Source: Geobacteraceae bacterium (lineage in GTDB: Bacteria > Desulfobacterota > Desulfuromonadia > Geobacterales > Geobacteraceae). Taken from it: a DNA stretch of 63,746 nucleotides. The notes beneath the pieces were generated by a model that saw only the letters and a program-made list of their open reading frames with translations, was not told the origin of the DNA and did no database searches. A program made the translations under genes and the position numbers. Below, piece by piece: positions 54,305 to 62,366 of this stretch (the stretch's first letter is position 1; every line of letters begins with the position of its first letter). The stretch covers positions 1 to 63,746 of the forward strand of contig JAMXLF010000090.1 of the NCBI GenBank assembly GCA_024281055.1. The letters run 5' to 3'.

Positions 54305-54464
54305 GAAAAGTTTCGCGGCAGTTTCCCGCCTATGGGGACGGGATGAGGCTGACACCGGCAACCGGAAGTCTGCCCCCATAATTTTATTCAAACCTGCATC
54401 TGTTCATGGGGTCAGCATTCCACTATCCTTTTATAAGAGTCAAGTTCTGCCAGGACACGGTTTT

Positions 54465-55859
54465 TCAAAAGCAAAGTTGGGACAATAGCCTGATACCCTG
54501 CTCTATCTCGACTGCGGTCATCCCGCCGAAACCAAGAAGAAGGCTTGTTGAGACAGGCCTGCCCGTGGCACAGGTAGCGCTGAACGGAAACAGATTGATT
54601 CCCTTTTGTGCGGCGTGCCGAAGGATCCCAGCCTCACCGGCATTCTTCTCGTGCAACTGTAAAACCACATGGAGTCCGGCACCCTGACCGACGACGGTGG
54701 CCTTGTTGCCGAAATGACATTCGATGGCCTGGAGCAGGGCATCATGCTTTTTCTGGTAAACAATGCGCATGCGCCGGACATGACGCTCCCAGTATCCCTG
54801 CTCTATGAACCTTGCCATGGTTTTCTGTTCCAGCAGCGAGACGGTGGGAAAATAATCACTGTGCAGAGCGCGGAATGGGGCGAGCAGTGAACGAGGCAGC
54901 ACCATGTAGCTCAGGCGCAGAGCAGGGGACAGAATTTTGGAAAACGTCCCCATGTAAATAATGGTCCCGTCGGGCCATAACCCCTGCAGCGAGGCGATCG
55001 GTTTGCCGTGGTAGCGGAGCTCGCTGTCGTAATCGTCTTCGATGATCGGGTTTCCACCCGACTGTGCCCAATCGATCAGGTTCAGCCGATTGGCGATCGG
55101 CATCACGCAGCCCAGCGGGAGCTGGTGGGAAGGGGTAACATAGGCAATGGTGCTGTCACTGGCTCTCAGTACGTCAAGGTCTATCCCGGCGGGCCCGACG
55201 GCAATCGGCACGATGCGGAATGAATGGTTCCGGAAGACAGCGCGGGGCAGGTGGTATCCGGGATCCTCGACCGCCACCGACGAGTGGCTTTCCTTCAGCA
55301 GGTGAGCGACGATCTCCAGCCCCTGTTGCAGTCCGGCGCAGATGACGATCTGATCCGGCTCGCAGAGCACGCCGCGGGAACGCTCCAGGTACTGCCGGAT
55401 GTTGCTGCGTAATCCCAAATCCCCGTGTGGATCGCCGTAGTGGGTAAGCTCGCGGGAACTTGCCCGCAGGCATTCCAGATAGCAGGTGCGCCACTGTGCC
55501 GTGGGGAAGCTTGCCGGGTCGAGACGGGCAGGATGGAAGTCATATGCGTAGCTTGGCGAAGATCGTAGAGCTCGGCTCTGCTTGGAAGGTTTATGGGCCG
55601 TGGAGTGGGGCACGACCTCATGATCGAGCGCCGACACAAAATAGCCACTACGCTGCCTGCTGTAAATATATCCTTCCGCGCACAGCTCCTGGTAGGCTCC
55701 CTCCACCGTGTTGCGGCTGGTCGACAGTTCGGCGGCCAGATCCCTGACGGACGGGAGCTTGGCATGGGCAGGCAGTTTACCCGACAGCACCTGCTCCCTG
55801 ATCTGATTATAAAGCTGCTTGTATAAGGGGGTAGAGTCGTTATTATTCAGGATGAACAT
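54465..55859 (-). CDS. MocR/PdxR family transcriptional regulator
   Basis: The 464-residue fusion has an N-terminal GntR winged helix-turn-helix (about residues 8-75, YKQLYNQIREQVLSGKLP, LPSVRDLAAELSTSRNTVEG) and a C-terminal class I aminotransferase-like domain. The PLP lysine is in GTFSKILSPALRLSYM. MocR regulators sense PLP or amino compounds and often control the divergently oriented neighbour, here a flavin-oxidase-like gene. The ATG at 55859 lacks a strong ribosome-binding site; a TTG four codons upstream is possible. The shared regulatory region is occupied by a MITE-like element. Confidence 0.88.
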   Translation of the reverse strand: MFILNNNDSTPLYKQLYNQIREQVLSGKLPAHAKLPSVRDLAAELSTSRNTVEGAYQELCAEGYIYSRQRSGYFVSALDHEVVPHSTAHKPSKQSRALRSSPSYAYDFHPARLDPASFPTAQWRTCYLECLRASSRELTHYGDPHGDLGLRSNIRQYLERSRGVLCEPDQIVICAGLQQGLEIVAHLLKESHSSVAVEDPGYHLPRAVFRNHSFRIVPIAVGPAGIDLDVLRASDSTIAYVTPSHQLPLGCVMPIANRLNLIDWAQSGGNPIIEDDYDSELRYHGKPIASLQGLWPDGTIIYMGTFSKILSPALRLSYMVLPRSLLAPFRALHSDYFPTVSLLEQKTMARFIEQGYWERHVRRMRIVYQKKHDALLQAIECHFGNKATVVGQGAGLHVVLQLHEKNAGEAGILRHAAQKGINLFPFSATCATGRPVSTSLLLGFGGMTAVEIEQGIRLLSQLCF

Positions 55860-55882
55860 GAGAATTTCCAATCACACGCATG

Positions 55883-56107
55883 CAGGTTGTTGAAAAACAG
55901 CCATCTCGCCGCCGTCCTCGAAAGCCGCCGTGTGCGGCGTAGCGCTGGCCCCCTCCCTATCCCTCCCCCATAAAGTGGGAAGGTATTCAGTTCCCTCTCC
56001 CTTTATGGGAGAGGGTGGCCAAAGGCCGGGAGAGGGGCCTCCGTGGGGCTTTCTGCGGGTGCGACGATCTGACTATTTTTGAACAACCTGATTTTTTCAA
56101 CAACCTG
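55883..56107. mobile_element. 225-bp MITE-like element with 15-bp terminal inverted repeats
   Basis: CAGGTTGTTGAAAAA at 55883-55897 is the exact inverse of 56093-56107. The interior is GC-rich, non-coding and has its own inverted repeats (CCTCCCCCATAAAG and CTTTATGGGAGAGG near 55965-56030). No transposase is present, so it would depend on an IS elsewhere. A clear target-site duplication was not found. It lies between MocR and its divergent partner. Confidence 0.7.
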
Positions 56108-56125
56108 TCAAAGGAGGAAGCATTG

Positions 56126-56497
56126 ATGATTCCCGAAAAACTGCTGGAAATATTGAAACAGGACGGCGTAGTCGCCATCGCCACCCTGGGAGAGGCCGGG
56201 CCGCATCTGGTCAACACGTGGAACAGTTACATCCGCATATCCGCCGAAGGCCGCCTGCTGATTCCTGCCGGGTATATGCATCGCACCGAAGCGAATGTCG
56301 CCTTCAACCCCGAAGTCCTGATTACCCTGGGGAGCAGCAAGGTGCAGGGATTGCACGGCCCGGGCGCCGGGTTCCTGATCAAGGGCAAGGCGGCTTTCAT
56401 AACGTCAGGGCCGGATTTCGAGCTGATGAAGTCGAAATTCGACTGGCTGCGCGCCACCATGGCCGTTACACCCGATTCGATAACGCAAACCTGGTAG
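56126..56497 (+). CDS. Pyridoxamine 5'-phosphate oxidase-like FMN-binding protein
   Basis: The 123-residue split-barrel protein has an N-terminal IPEKLLEILKQDGVVAIAT, GPHLVNTWNSYIRI and RLLIPAGYMHRTEANV, as in small PNPOx-like flavoproteins. The strand and loop pattern fits FMN or F420 binding; the substrate is unknown. AGGAGG precedes the ATG. Its divergent neighbour is a MocR regulator that uses PLP, so a link with pyridoxal-type or flavin metabolism is plausible. Confidence 0.75.
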   Translation: MIPEKLLEILKQDGVVAIATLGEAGPHLVNTWNSYIRISAEGRLLIPAGYMHRTEANVAFNPEVLITLGSSKVQGLHGPGAGFLIKGKAAFITSGPDFELMKSKFDWLRATMAVTPDSITQTW

Positions 56498-56536
56498 CTC
56501 AGAAAACGACGGAGGACAGGTGCTTTTGGTTCTATC

Positions 56537-56845
56537 CTAGAATCCGGTAAAAAGAAAATCGAGCGCGGCGATGATCTCGTCACGCTGCTCCTTGAGGGAG
56601 CAGACCTTCTCCCCCAGGATCTGCAGGCTCACGCCGGCCAGCTCGGCAGTCGACATGATCACAGAGGTCCGTCTGATCTTGAATCGAGGGTTGAGATGGT
56701 CGGCTGCCTTGCCCATGGCGGCAATCAGCGGGACCACCACGCGCGTGGAGAGGCCGTCGAGCAAATCCGCCTGGACGTCGAGCAGATAGGGGATCGACTG
56801 TTTTGTCTCTGGATTTCGATTTTCATACACGTCGAACTGTGCCAT
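56537..56845 (-). CDS. ccdB: CcdB-type toxin
   Basis: The 102-residue product has near-exact family length. MAQFDVYENRN at the start, IPYLLDVQADLLDGLSTRVVVPL in the middle and a C-terminal IIAALDFLFTGF match CcdB, which poisons DNA gyrase subunit A. The C-terminal residues required for gyrase poisoning in plasmid CcdB end in WGI; here the end is TGF, so potency is uncertain. It is the second gene of a toxin-antitoxin pair, with its start overlapping the antitoxin stop. Confidence 0.88.
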   Translation of the reverse strand: MAQFDVYENRNPETKQSIPYLLDVQADLLDGLSTRVVVPLIAAMGKAADHLNPRFKIRRTSVIMSTAELAGVSLQILGEKVCSLKEQRDEIIAALDFLFTGF

Positions 56846-57093
56846 CAGAAGCGTCTCAGACCATCACTGAACGTACCGTTGGCCTCTATGCGGCGGTTAT
56901 ACTCTTCGATGGCCTCCCTGTTCTCTTCCTTCCATCTGCGGCACTTTTCCTCGCGCAGCAACTCGGCAAGCCGCAGTTCCAAGGCCTGCGAAAGATTGAT
57001 GTGGCGTTCCCTGGCCTGGCGGAGCAGATCGCTGTTGATGCTGAGGTTAGTGGATTTTTTAGGGGCGTTCGGATCGAAAAAGTTAGTTGGCAT
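56845..57093 (-). CDS. ccdA: CcdA-type antitoxin
   Basis: The 82-residue product has a ribbon-helix-helix-like N-terminus (KKSTNLSINSDLLRQARERHINLSQALE) and a C-terminal CcdB-binding tail (WKEENREAIEEYNRRIEANGTFSDGLRRF), typical of chromosomal CcdA. It neutralises CcdB and represses the operon. A longer in-frame version exists from 57123, but the later ATG gives the usual N-terminus and keeps the operator outside the gene. Confidence 0.88.
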   Translation of the reverse strand: MPTNFFDPNAPKKSTNLSINSDLLRQARERHINLSQALELRLAELLREEKCRRWKEENREAIEEYNRRIEANGTFSDGLRRF

Positions 57094-57101
57094 GGGGCAC
57101 C

Positions 57102-57124
57102 TATGCGCATAAGTTATGCGCATA
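57102..57124 (-). promoter_or_regulatory. Double palindrome operator of ccdAB
   Basis: Two identical perfect palindromes TATGCGCATA (57102-57111 and 57115-57124) are separated by three bases and abut a TATTAT -10-like box. Tandem palindromes are as expected for cooperative binding of an RHH antitoxin. Confidence 0.8.
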
Positions 57125-57290
57125 ATATACCTCCGTCCAAGATAAATCGCAAGCAGTCAGTTTGGGAGTCAACGGGTACACCGCGGGACGCGAAAGAGTC
57201 AACTGGCAAAGTATGAAGGATGAATTTGCTCTTCGAAAAGTTTCGCTTGAGGTGTGCGGGAAATCGATGGGGACAGGCCGGGCGGCAGGG

Positions 57291-58529
57291 TCAGAGGGGC
57301 CTTACTGCCTCCCGGTTCATGAGCTGCTTTAACATCGGTCCGGTCATCATCGATGTCACCACAGCCATGACGAACAGTGCCGCGAAAATGCGGTTGTCGA
57401 TCAATCCGTGTTCAAGGGCCACGGTGGCCAGAACCAGCTCCATGACACCGCGGGCGTTCATGCCGGCACCCACCGCGAGAGACTCACGCTGTGTCATGCC
57501 TCCCAGCCGGGCACCCAGTCCGGCGCCCAGGATCTTGCCGCCGCAGGCGATGACCAATACCACTGCCACCAGCAGCGGATCGAAGTCCTCGAGAAAGTTG
57601 ACCTTCAGTCCGAGTGAGACAAAATAGAGGGGAGCGAAGAAGCTGATGGAGAACTGGTGAATGACCTCGCGGGCAGCATCCCGTTCCCGGAACTGCTTAT
57701 TCAGTGCGACCCCCATGAGAAAGGCGCCGAAGAGAGTGTGCATGCCGATCAGATCGGTCGTCGCGGCTCCGATCAGGATGAGGATTGCCGTGATGCCGAT
57801 GAAGGCGCTCGGCCAGGGGAGCCGGTGCCGTATCCAGCGAAAACCGGCGGGCCCCAGCCAGTGTCCGCCCGCCATCACTGCGACCACAAAAGCCGTCGTC
57901 AACCCCAGGGAGATCCAGGGCATGCTGTCGCCCGTGCCACTCTGCGGCATGAACACGCCCAGGATCACGGCAAACAGGGACCAGCCGATCAGATCGTTGA
58001 TGGTGGCGGCGCTCAGGATTACCGAGCCGAGCTCTCCCTGGATCAGGCCCAGGTCTACCAGAATCCGGGCGATGACCGGCAGGGCCGAGATCGACAGGGC
58101 GAGGCCGACAAACAGCGACAGGGGAACAAGGGGAATCTGGCTAGCGTGACTCCAGAGTACCGGAAAGAGCCAGACCGACCCGAAGCCCAAGGCAAAGGGG
58201 ACGAGGATACCCAGAAGACACGTCGTCGTCACCTTGAGGCCGGTTCGTTTCAACTGCTCCGAGCTCACCTCGAGCCCCGATGTAAACAGGAAGAAGAGCA
58301 TGCCGATATTTATGAATACGTCGCGGGTGACGGCCGCTACGCCGGCGGGGGGGAAGAGCAGGTGATAGCTGCCGGCAGAGACAGCTCCGAGTATGCTCGG
58401 CCCCAGCACAACGCCGCCGATCAGCTCGCCGAGGATGGCGGGCTGGCCAAACCTGCGCATGATCTCCCCGAACATCAGGGCGACCGTCAGCATCACGCCG
58501 ACCTGTAACAGAATCAGAGCGAGACTCAT
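57291..58529 (-). CDS. CPA2 family cation:proton antiporter
   Basis: The 412-residue inner-membrane protein has about twelve hydrophobic segments. GQPAILGELIGGVVLGPSILG at the N-terminus and AATINDLIGW (the conserved Asp of the ND motif in segment 5) are typical of KefB/NapA-like monovalent cation/proton antiporters. There is no C-terminal RCK/TrkA-N domain, so it is a short form. It would exchange Na+ or K+ for H+. AGGAT precedes the ATG. It is monocistronic. Confidence 0.87.
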   Translation of the reverse strand: MSLALILLQVGVMLTVALMFGEIMRRFGQPAILGELIGGVVLGPSILGAVSAGSYHLLFPPAGVAAVTRDVFINIGMLFFLFTSGLEVSSEQLKRTGLKVTTTCLLGILVPFALGFGSVWLFPVLWSHASQIPLVPLSLFVGLALSISALPVIARILVDLGLIQGELGSVILSAATINDLIGWSLFAVILGVFMPQSGTGDSMPWISLGLTTAFVVAVMAGGHWLGPAGFRWIRHRLPWPSAFIGITAILILIGAATTDLIGMHTLFGAFLMGVALNKQFRERDAAREVIHQFSISFFAPLYFVSLGLKVNFLEDFDPLLVAVVLVIACGGKILGAGLGARLGGMTQRESLAVGAGMNARGVMELVLATVALEHGLIDNRIFAALFVMAVVTSMMTGPMLKQLMNREAVRPL

Positions 58530-58742
58530 GGTATCCTGGACCGGACGTACGGTGTGCAGAGTCTTCGGTTGTCAGCCCGAGGGAAGTTGCTGGGGACAGC
58601 GCTTCACGTAGCGGAATCAGATGCGCCCAGCCAGAAACAACTATACCTGACGGGAACGATTTTTAAAGAGGGGGGCCGAAAAAGTGGGGCCGTTGGTGCC
58701 GGGTCGCGCGGGCCATTGTCAACGGTCCGGTTTTTGATTTAT

Positions 58743-58772
58743 TTGACAACGTTCTGGTGATTGTTAAGCTTT
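58743..58772 (+). promoter_or_regulatory. Candidate promoter of the DUF2959-like gene
   Basis: TTGACA followed after 16-17 bases by TAAGCT/AAGCTT. The -35 box is perfect and the -10 box weak. Confidence 0.35.
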
Positions 58773-58837
58773 TTTATGACTTTCAATCTCCAGCCAGATT
58801 ATCGCTCGAAGCAAACGGAAAGGAGATAGAGACCGCC

Positions 58838-59494
58838 ATGAAAATGAAATTAAAAGCATTATTTGCACTCGTTATTTCCGGATCCATTGCATGTATGGCC
58901 GGATGCGCGACGACCGGTATAGAACGAGTTGCAGAGACCACCAGCAAGATGCAGACGGTGCAAACCGATATCAAACAGGCTGTCGCCCAGGCGGATGCGA
59001 CCAATACTTCCCTGGAAAACCTGATCAAGCCCGAGCAAAAGGATCTGAAGAGCAACTTCGACGCATACTCGGACAACGTTGGCAAGATGGACAAGATAGG
59101 GAAGCAGTTGAACAAGCATATCGATCAGATGATAGCTCGGGGAAGGGATTATTTTACCGAATGGGAAAGGGAGGGAGAGACGTACAAGGATGTCCAGCTC
59201 CGGGAGCTCAGCGCAGAGCGCCGAACTGAGTTGCGCAAGGTTTTCGACCAGATACCGGAAACAAGCAGCGACGCCAAAAGATCGCTTGATGCCTATCTAA
59301 CCGAGATAAATGAAATTCGTGAGCAACTCTCCATTGATCTTACACCCAAAGGGGTAGAGACGATTACCCCGATTGCCGAAAAGACCGTTAGAGACGGCAA
59401 TGATCTGAAGGAGGCAGTTAAGCCGATGCTCTCGGCCATGGATCGCGGCATGGCCGAGATGGGCCAGGGGGCGGCGGCTGGCGGCCAGCAGTAA
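58838..59494 (+). CDS. DUF2959-like coiled-coil lipoprotein
   Basis: The 218-residue product has a lipobox in ISGSIACMAGC, so it is a probable lipoprotein with the mature part starting at the Cys in CATTG. The rest is almost entirely helical, with heptad-like spacing (TSKMQTVQTDIKQAVAQAD, KMDKIGKQLNKHIDQM) and YFTEWEREGETYKDVQLREL as in DUF2959 proteins. The function is unknown; a periplasmic spacer or bundle is possible. AAGGAGAT lies 12 bases before the ATG. Confidence 0.7.
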   Translation: MKMKLKALFALVISGSIACMAGCATTGIERVAETTSKMQTVQTDIKQAVAQADATNTSLENLIKPEQKDLKSNFDAYSDNVGKMDKIGKQLNKHIDQMIARGRDYFTEWEREGETYKDVQLRELSAERRTELRKVFDQIPETSSDAKRSLDAYLTEINEIREQLSIDLTPKGVETITPIAEKTVRDGNDLKEAVKPMLSAMDRGMAEMGQGAAAGGQQ

Positions 59495-59539
59495 CGTCGG
59501 GGAACCTGTCTGGGACATTATTTGTCTCTGCCACTTTTC

Positions 59540-60307
59540 TCAATCTTCCATGTTCAGCTTTCTCAGCTCGTCCATCATTTCGTCCCTGGTAATCAAACCC
59601 TTACGTTCCAATATATTGAACATTGCGGCAAATTCTTTACGTGCCATTCTTTCTTCGTCCTGTCTGAAATCCAGGGCACCATGGGGGGGCGGAACCGGAA
59701 GACCCGGGCTGTCAGGCATAGTCTCCAAGCTGTCAAACCCCTCAAACTCGGCAGGTACCGTTACATCCACGAGTTCGCCAGTCTCGGACGTCATCTGAAA
59801 AGTGACTGTTTGAGGCACTTCTTGAACGTTTAACCCATTACCGTATTCTTCAACTTGATAGTACCGCCCCGCATCACTAGTGATTTGATAGAACTTCGCC
59901 AACGCTTTTGATATCACGACATCAGGCGCAATATAGGGTTTCACCACGCATCCTGTTATGAATCCGATTTCTTCGATTGCCTGGAAGTCGGATGGTTCAC
60001 TCATGGCAATACAGAGGCGGTTGCCTTCCAAGTGAAACGGGATGACGCGGTACTTTGCTGCTAGTTCGCGAGAGAGCTTGCTTGTAGCTTCCCATGAAGC
60101 ATTGGATACATGCTTATGGCCAACACGGGGCACACCCAGTTTTTCACTGAGAAGTTGTGCCAAGGGTTCCTCGCTCACATAACCCAGCTCAACGAGGCAG
60201 CTGCCCAGCTTAACTCCGTAGGTCTGGTGAACTTTCAGTGCCACCTCAAGCTGTTCAGGTGTGATCATTTTTTCTTTTATCAGTAACTCGCCGAGTTTCT
60301 GAGACAT
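59540..60307 (-). CDS. Stand-alone MshEN-domain protein
   Basis: The 255-residue protein's first ~150 residues are MshE N-terminal-like: KLGELLIKEKMITPEQLEVAL, then KLGSCLVELGYVSEEPLAQLL and CIAMSEPSDFQAIEEIGF. The RLGxxL-type motif appears as KLGSCL, so the c-di-GMP-contacting Arg is replaced by Lys in this copy. The acidic C-terminal part (about 170-255) is not recognised and ends in helices containing ERKGLITRDEMMDELRK. There is no ATPase. It is a probable ligand-responsive partner of a motor or transcription complex. Confidence 0.75.
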   Translation of the reverse strand: MSQKLGELLIKEKMITPEQLEVALKVHQTYGVKLGSCLVELGYVSEEPLAQLLSEKLGVPRVGHKHVSNASWEATSKLSRELAAKYRVIPFHLEGNRLCIAMSEPSDFQAIEEIGFITGCVVKPYIAPDVVISKALAKFYQITSDAGRYYQVEEYGNGLNVQEVPQTVTFQMTSETGELVDVTVPAEFEGFDSLETMPDSPGLPVPPPHGALDFRQDEERMARKEFAAMFNILERKGLITRDEMMDELRKLNMED

Positions 60308-60537
60308 AGAACATTCCTCTCAAAGTTATTATGTAATTCCCAAAACTAGTAGACATTCGGCAATGGGGCCGGTCGTTGATACTTGATACCTTTTCCAGTT
60401 TTCTTCCTGCCAACGACTCGGCAGTTGACCCGCCTGCCCAGTCCTTTCTGGGCGGGCGGCGTCTAACTGTCTGGCTGGGAACATCACTCAAGTATACTTT
60501 TCAAGGGCTGCCCCTGCCTCTCCCCCGAATTTCCCGA
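60308..60537. other. Gap with a GC hairpin
   Basis: This stretch contains GCCTGCCCAG/CTGGGCGGGC at about 60431-60456. On the minus strand it would follow the 269-residue gene but has no T-run. No gene seen. Confidence 0.45.
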
Positions 60538-61347
60538 TTACCTGACCAGCATGTTTCGCACCGTTACCGTGCCGCTCACGATCGACAGGGTTCCCCTTAT
60601 GACGGAGAACCCGCCAGTACCGGTATAGAAGGCATCACACCCACCCAGCAGTGCAACCCTGACGGGCCTGTTGCAGGAAAGATCTTCCGTAAAACTGTCC
60701 GACTGGACCAGCACCGAGCCCCCATCAGTCACCTTGTCATAGGCATCCTGGATGGTCGGATAATTGGTGCCGGACTCGAGAATCTTAACCTTGTAGAGGG
60801 TGCCGGCAAAGCAGGCATCTGGAGGCCCTCCCCCCTCTCCTGTACATGTCCATTGCCAGGGTCCCGTACCGGTAACCGATGACGCCGTTCCGTAGATGCA
60901 GAGGCCGGTTTCGGGCTTGACGGCAAATAAGCCTTTGTTGCTGCTTCCGCATGTGCCAGGGGGTATCCCGGGCGCAAAGATACCGGTCACCGTATGGGTC
61001 GTCGTAATGCCGCCCACGGTGTACCTGCCTGACACAACGGATGAGAGTCTGGCAACCCCGTTGTCCGTGAGGCTTGCCAGATAATAACCCCCGTCGGCTG
61101 TTATGGTACAGATACTGGTCCCTCCGCTGATAACGGGCGAATCACAGACGATGCTGCCATTGCCTCCCTCAACCGACGTGGTGACGACAAACGTTGCTGC
61201 TGGAACGGCACCGAAGCGTGAAACACCGAAGCGCGCTCCTCCCAAGATGGCAGACTGGACGCCGGGTGGTGGGGTTGTGTCCAAGGAGGCGGCCATAGCG
61301 TTACCGATGCTGAACAGTATGAATAACGACACGGTAAAGAGTCTCAT
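60538..61347 (-). CDS. Secreted 269-residue protein of unknown function
   Basis: A signal peptide (SLFILFSIGNAMAA) precedes a bacterial Ig/InlB-like stretch (GGNGSIVCDSPVISGGTSICTI, ADGGYYLASLTDNG). A Cys-containing middle (TGPWQWTCTGEGGGPPDACFAG) follows, and the C-terminus (RPVRVALLGGCDAFYTGTGG) ends with SGTVTVRNMLVR. The last part resembles a module seen at the ends of Geobacter surface proteins. It lies 8 bp after the next upstream gene, so they form an operon. It is probably surface-exposed. Confidence 0.65.
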   Translation of the reverse strand: MRLFTVSLFILFSIGNAMAASLDTTPPPGVQSAILGGARFGVSRFGAVPAATFVVTTSVEGGNGSIVCDSPVISGGTSICTITADGGYYLASLTDNGVARLSSVVSGRYTVGGITTTHTVTGIFAPGIPPGTCGSSNKGLFAVKPETGLCIYGTASSVTGTGPWQWTCTGEGGGPPDACFAGTLYKVKILESGTNYPTIQDAYDKVTDGGSVLVQSDSFTEDLSCNRPVRVALLGGCDAFYTGTGGFSVIRGTLSIVSGTVTVRNMLVR

Positions 61348-61355
61348 GGCTGCCT

Positions 61356-62222
61356 CTACGGAATTACAACAACGGTCATGTTTGATCCGAGACTGTCCCC
61401 ATTGGCATTACGGGCAGCGACACGGTAGCTGTAGTTGCCCGCAGAGAGCGTTTCGCTGAACGTTGTCGTATTTGCCGGCACCGTGCCGACTTCCGCCCAG
61501 GCCCCGGTTTCCCCTGCTTTGCGGAACAGAACAAATGCCGTTTCATCAGACGAGGTGTCCGTCCACGTCAGAGAAACCTTGCCGTTGTCGACCGTAGCGG
61601 CAAGATCGGCAGGAATTGTCGGCGGGAGCAGCTGCTTCTCGCAGCTTGCAAACGAGGTGGCCGGAAGGCTTCCGGTGATGTTCCAGATAAAGACATTGGG
61701 GCCCAGTTTTCTGTACGAATGGACTTGCCCCGACGGAATCCAGGTGTTATCGGGCATGGGGGCCGGCAGAGAAATGATCACATATCCGGAAAGGTCGTAC
61801 CGCTGCACCAGCTGCCGGCCGTACGTAAAATCCGACAGACACGACCCCGGCCAGAATTCGGCGGCAGTCCACCGGCAGGATGTGGCATCGCAGGTAAACG
61901 TTATGTCTTGGGCTTTGCTTTTCAGAATCCCCCTCGGCGTGAGGCTGAACCCGGAAACGCCACAGTTGGCTTCAGCGGTATAGGTGGTGCATGACCAGAT
62001 TCCAGTCAGTTCTTCCGGCGAGGAAAATCCTTCCACCACATTCTTGATGTTGTTAAACATGTCGTTCATGACATCCGCCGAAATGACTTCCCCATCCTTG
62101 AAATGGTACGGGATGGTGCCGTTGCCGTTTTGCGGCGTTGCAGCCAGGAGCGGTGCGGCAGATAACATCGAAATAAAGATGAGGCCTGCCGTTGTCCGTA
62201 ATGTCCTGATGAAAGTATCCAT
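61356..62222 (-). CDS. Secreted protein with fibronectin type III domain
   Basis: The ATG at 62222 has GGGGGG nearby and opens 288 residues: signal peptide to APLLA, then DGEVISADVMNDMFNNI, a region common in phage- or surface-type proteins. A Cys-rich central domain (GIWSCTTYTAEANCGVSG) and a C-terminal fibronectin type III domain (LTWTDTSSDETAFVLFRK, YSYRVAARNANGDS) follow. It is the first gene of a two-gene unit. Its role may be in surface binding. Confidence 0.7.
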   Translation of the reverse strand: MDTFIRTLRTTAGLIFISMLSAAPLLAATPQNGNGTIPYHFKDGEVISADVMNDMFNNIKNVVEGFSSPEELTGIWSCTTYTAEANCGVSGFSLTPRGILKSKAQDITFTCDATSCRWTAAEFWPGSCLSDFTYGRQLVQRYDLSGYVIISLPAPMPDNTWIPSGQVHSYRKLGPNVFIWNITGSLPATSFASCEKQLLPPTIPADLAATVDNGKVSLTWTDTSSDETAFVLFRKAGETGAWAEVGTVPANTTTFSETLSAGNYSYRVAARNANGDSLGSNMTVVVIP

Positions 62223-62303
62223 GTTTCCCCCCTTACATATTACGTAGATTCTTAAGGCGTCCCTCTTCGTACCCTCTTTGTACCTATCGAGTTCTTTTGG
62301 GTC

Positions 62304-62366
62304 ATCCAACGTCACAAGGCGCACCGGCAGAGCGTAGCGGAGACCGCGTGACGCCGCGGGTTGGGC
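62304..62366 (-). other. attC-like recombination site
   Basis: The 63-bp site is bounded by ATCCAAC (fits RYYYAAC) and GTTGGGC (fits GTTRRRY), with an inner GTCAC/GTGAC pair and CGG/CCG pairs. It ends next to the stop of the AT-rich lipoprotein gene, the position expected for the attC of a gene cassette. A related site occurs at 63575-63632. No integrase gene is in the window. Confidence 0.5.

Noticed and set aside
54465-54690. Plus-strand frame overlapping the MocR gene end
   Set aside because: Antisense to the well-supported aminotransferase-like domain; no start signal.
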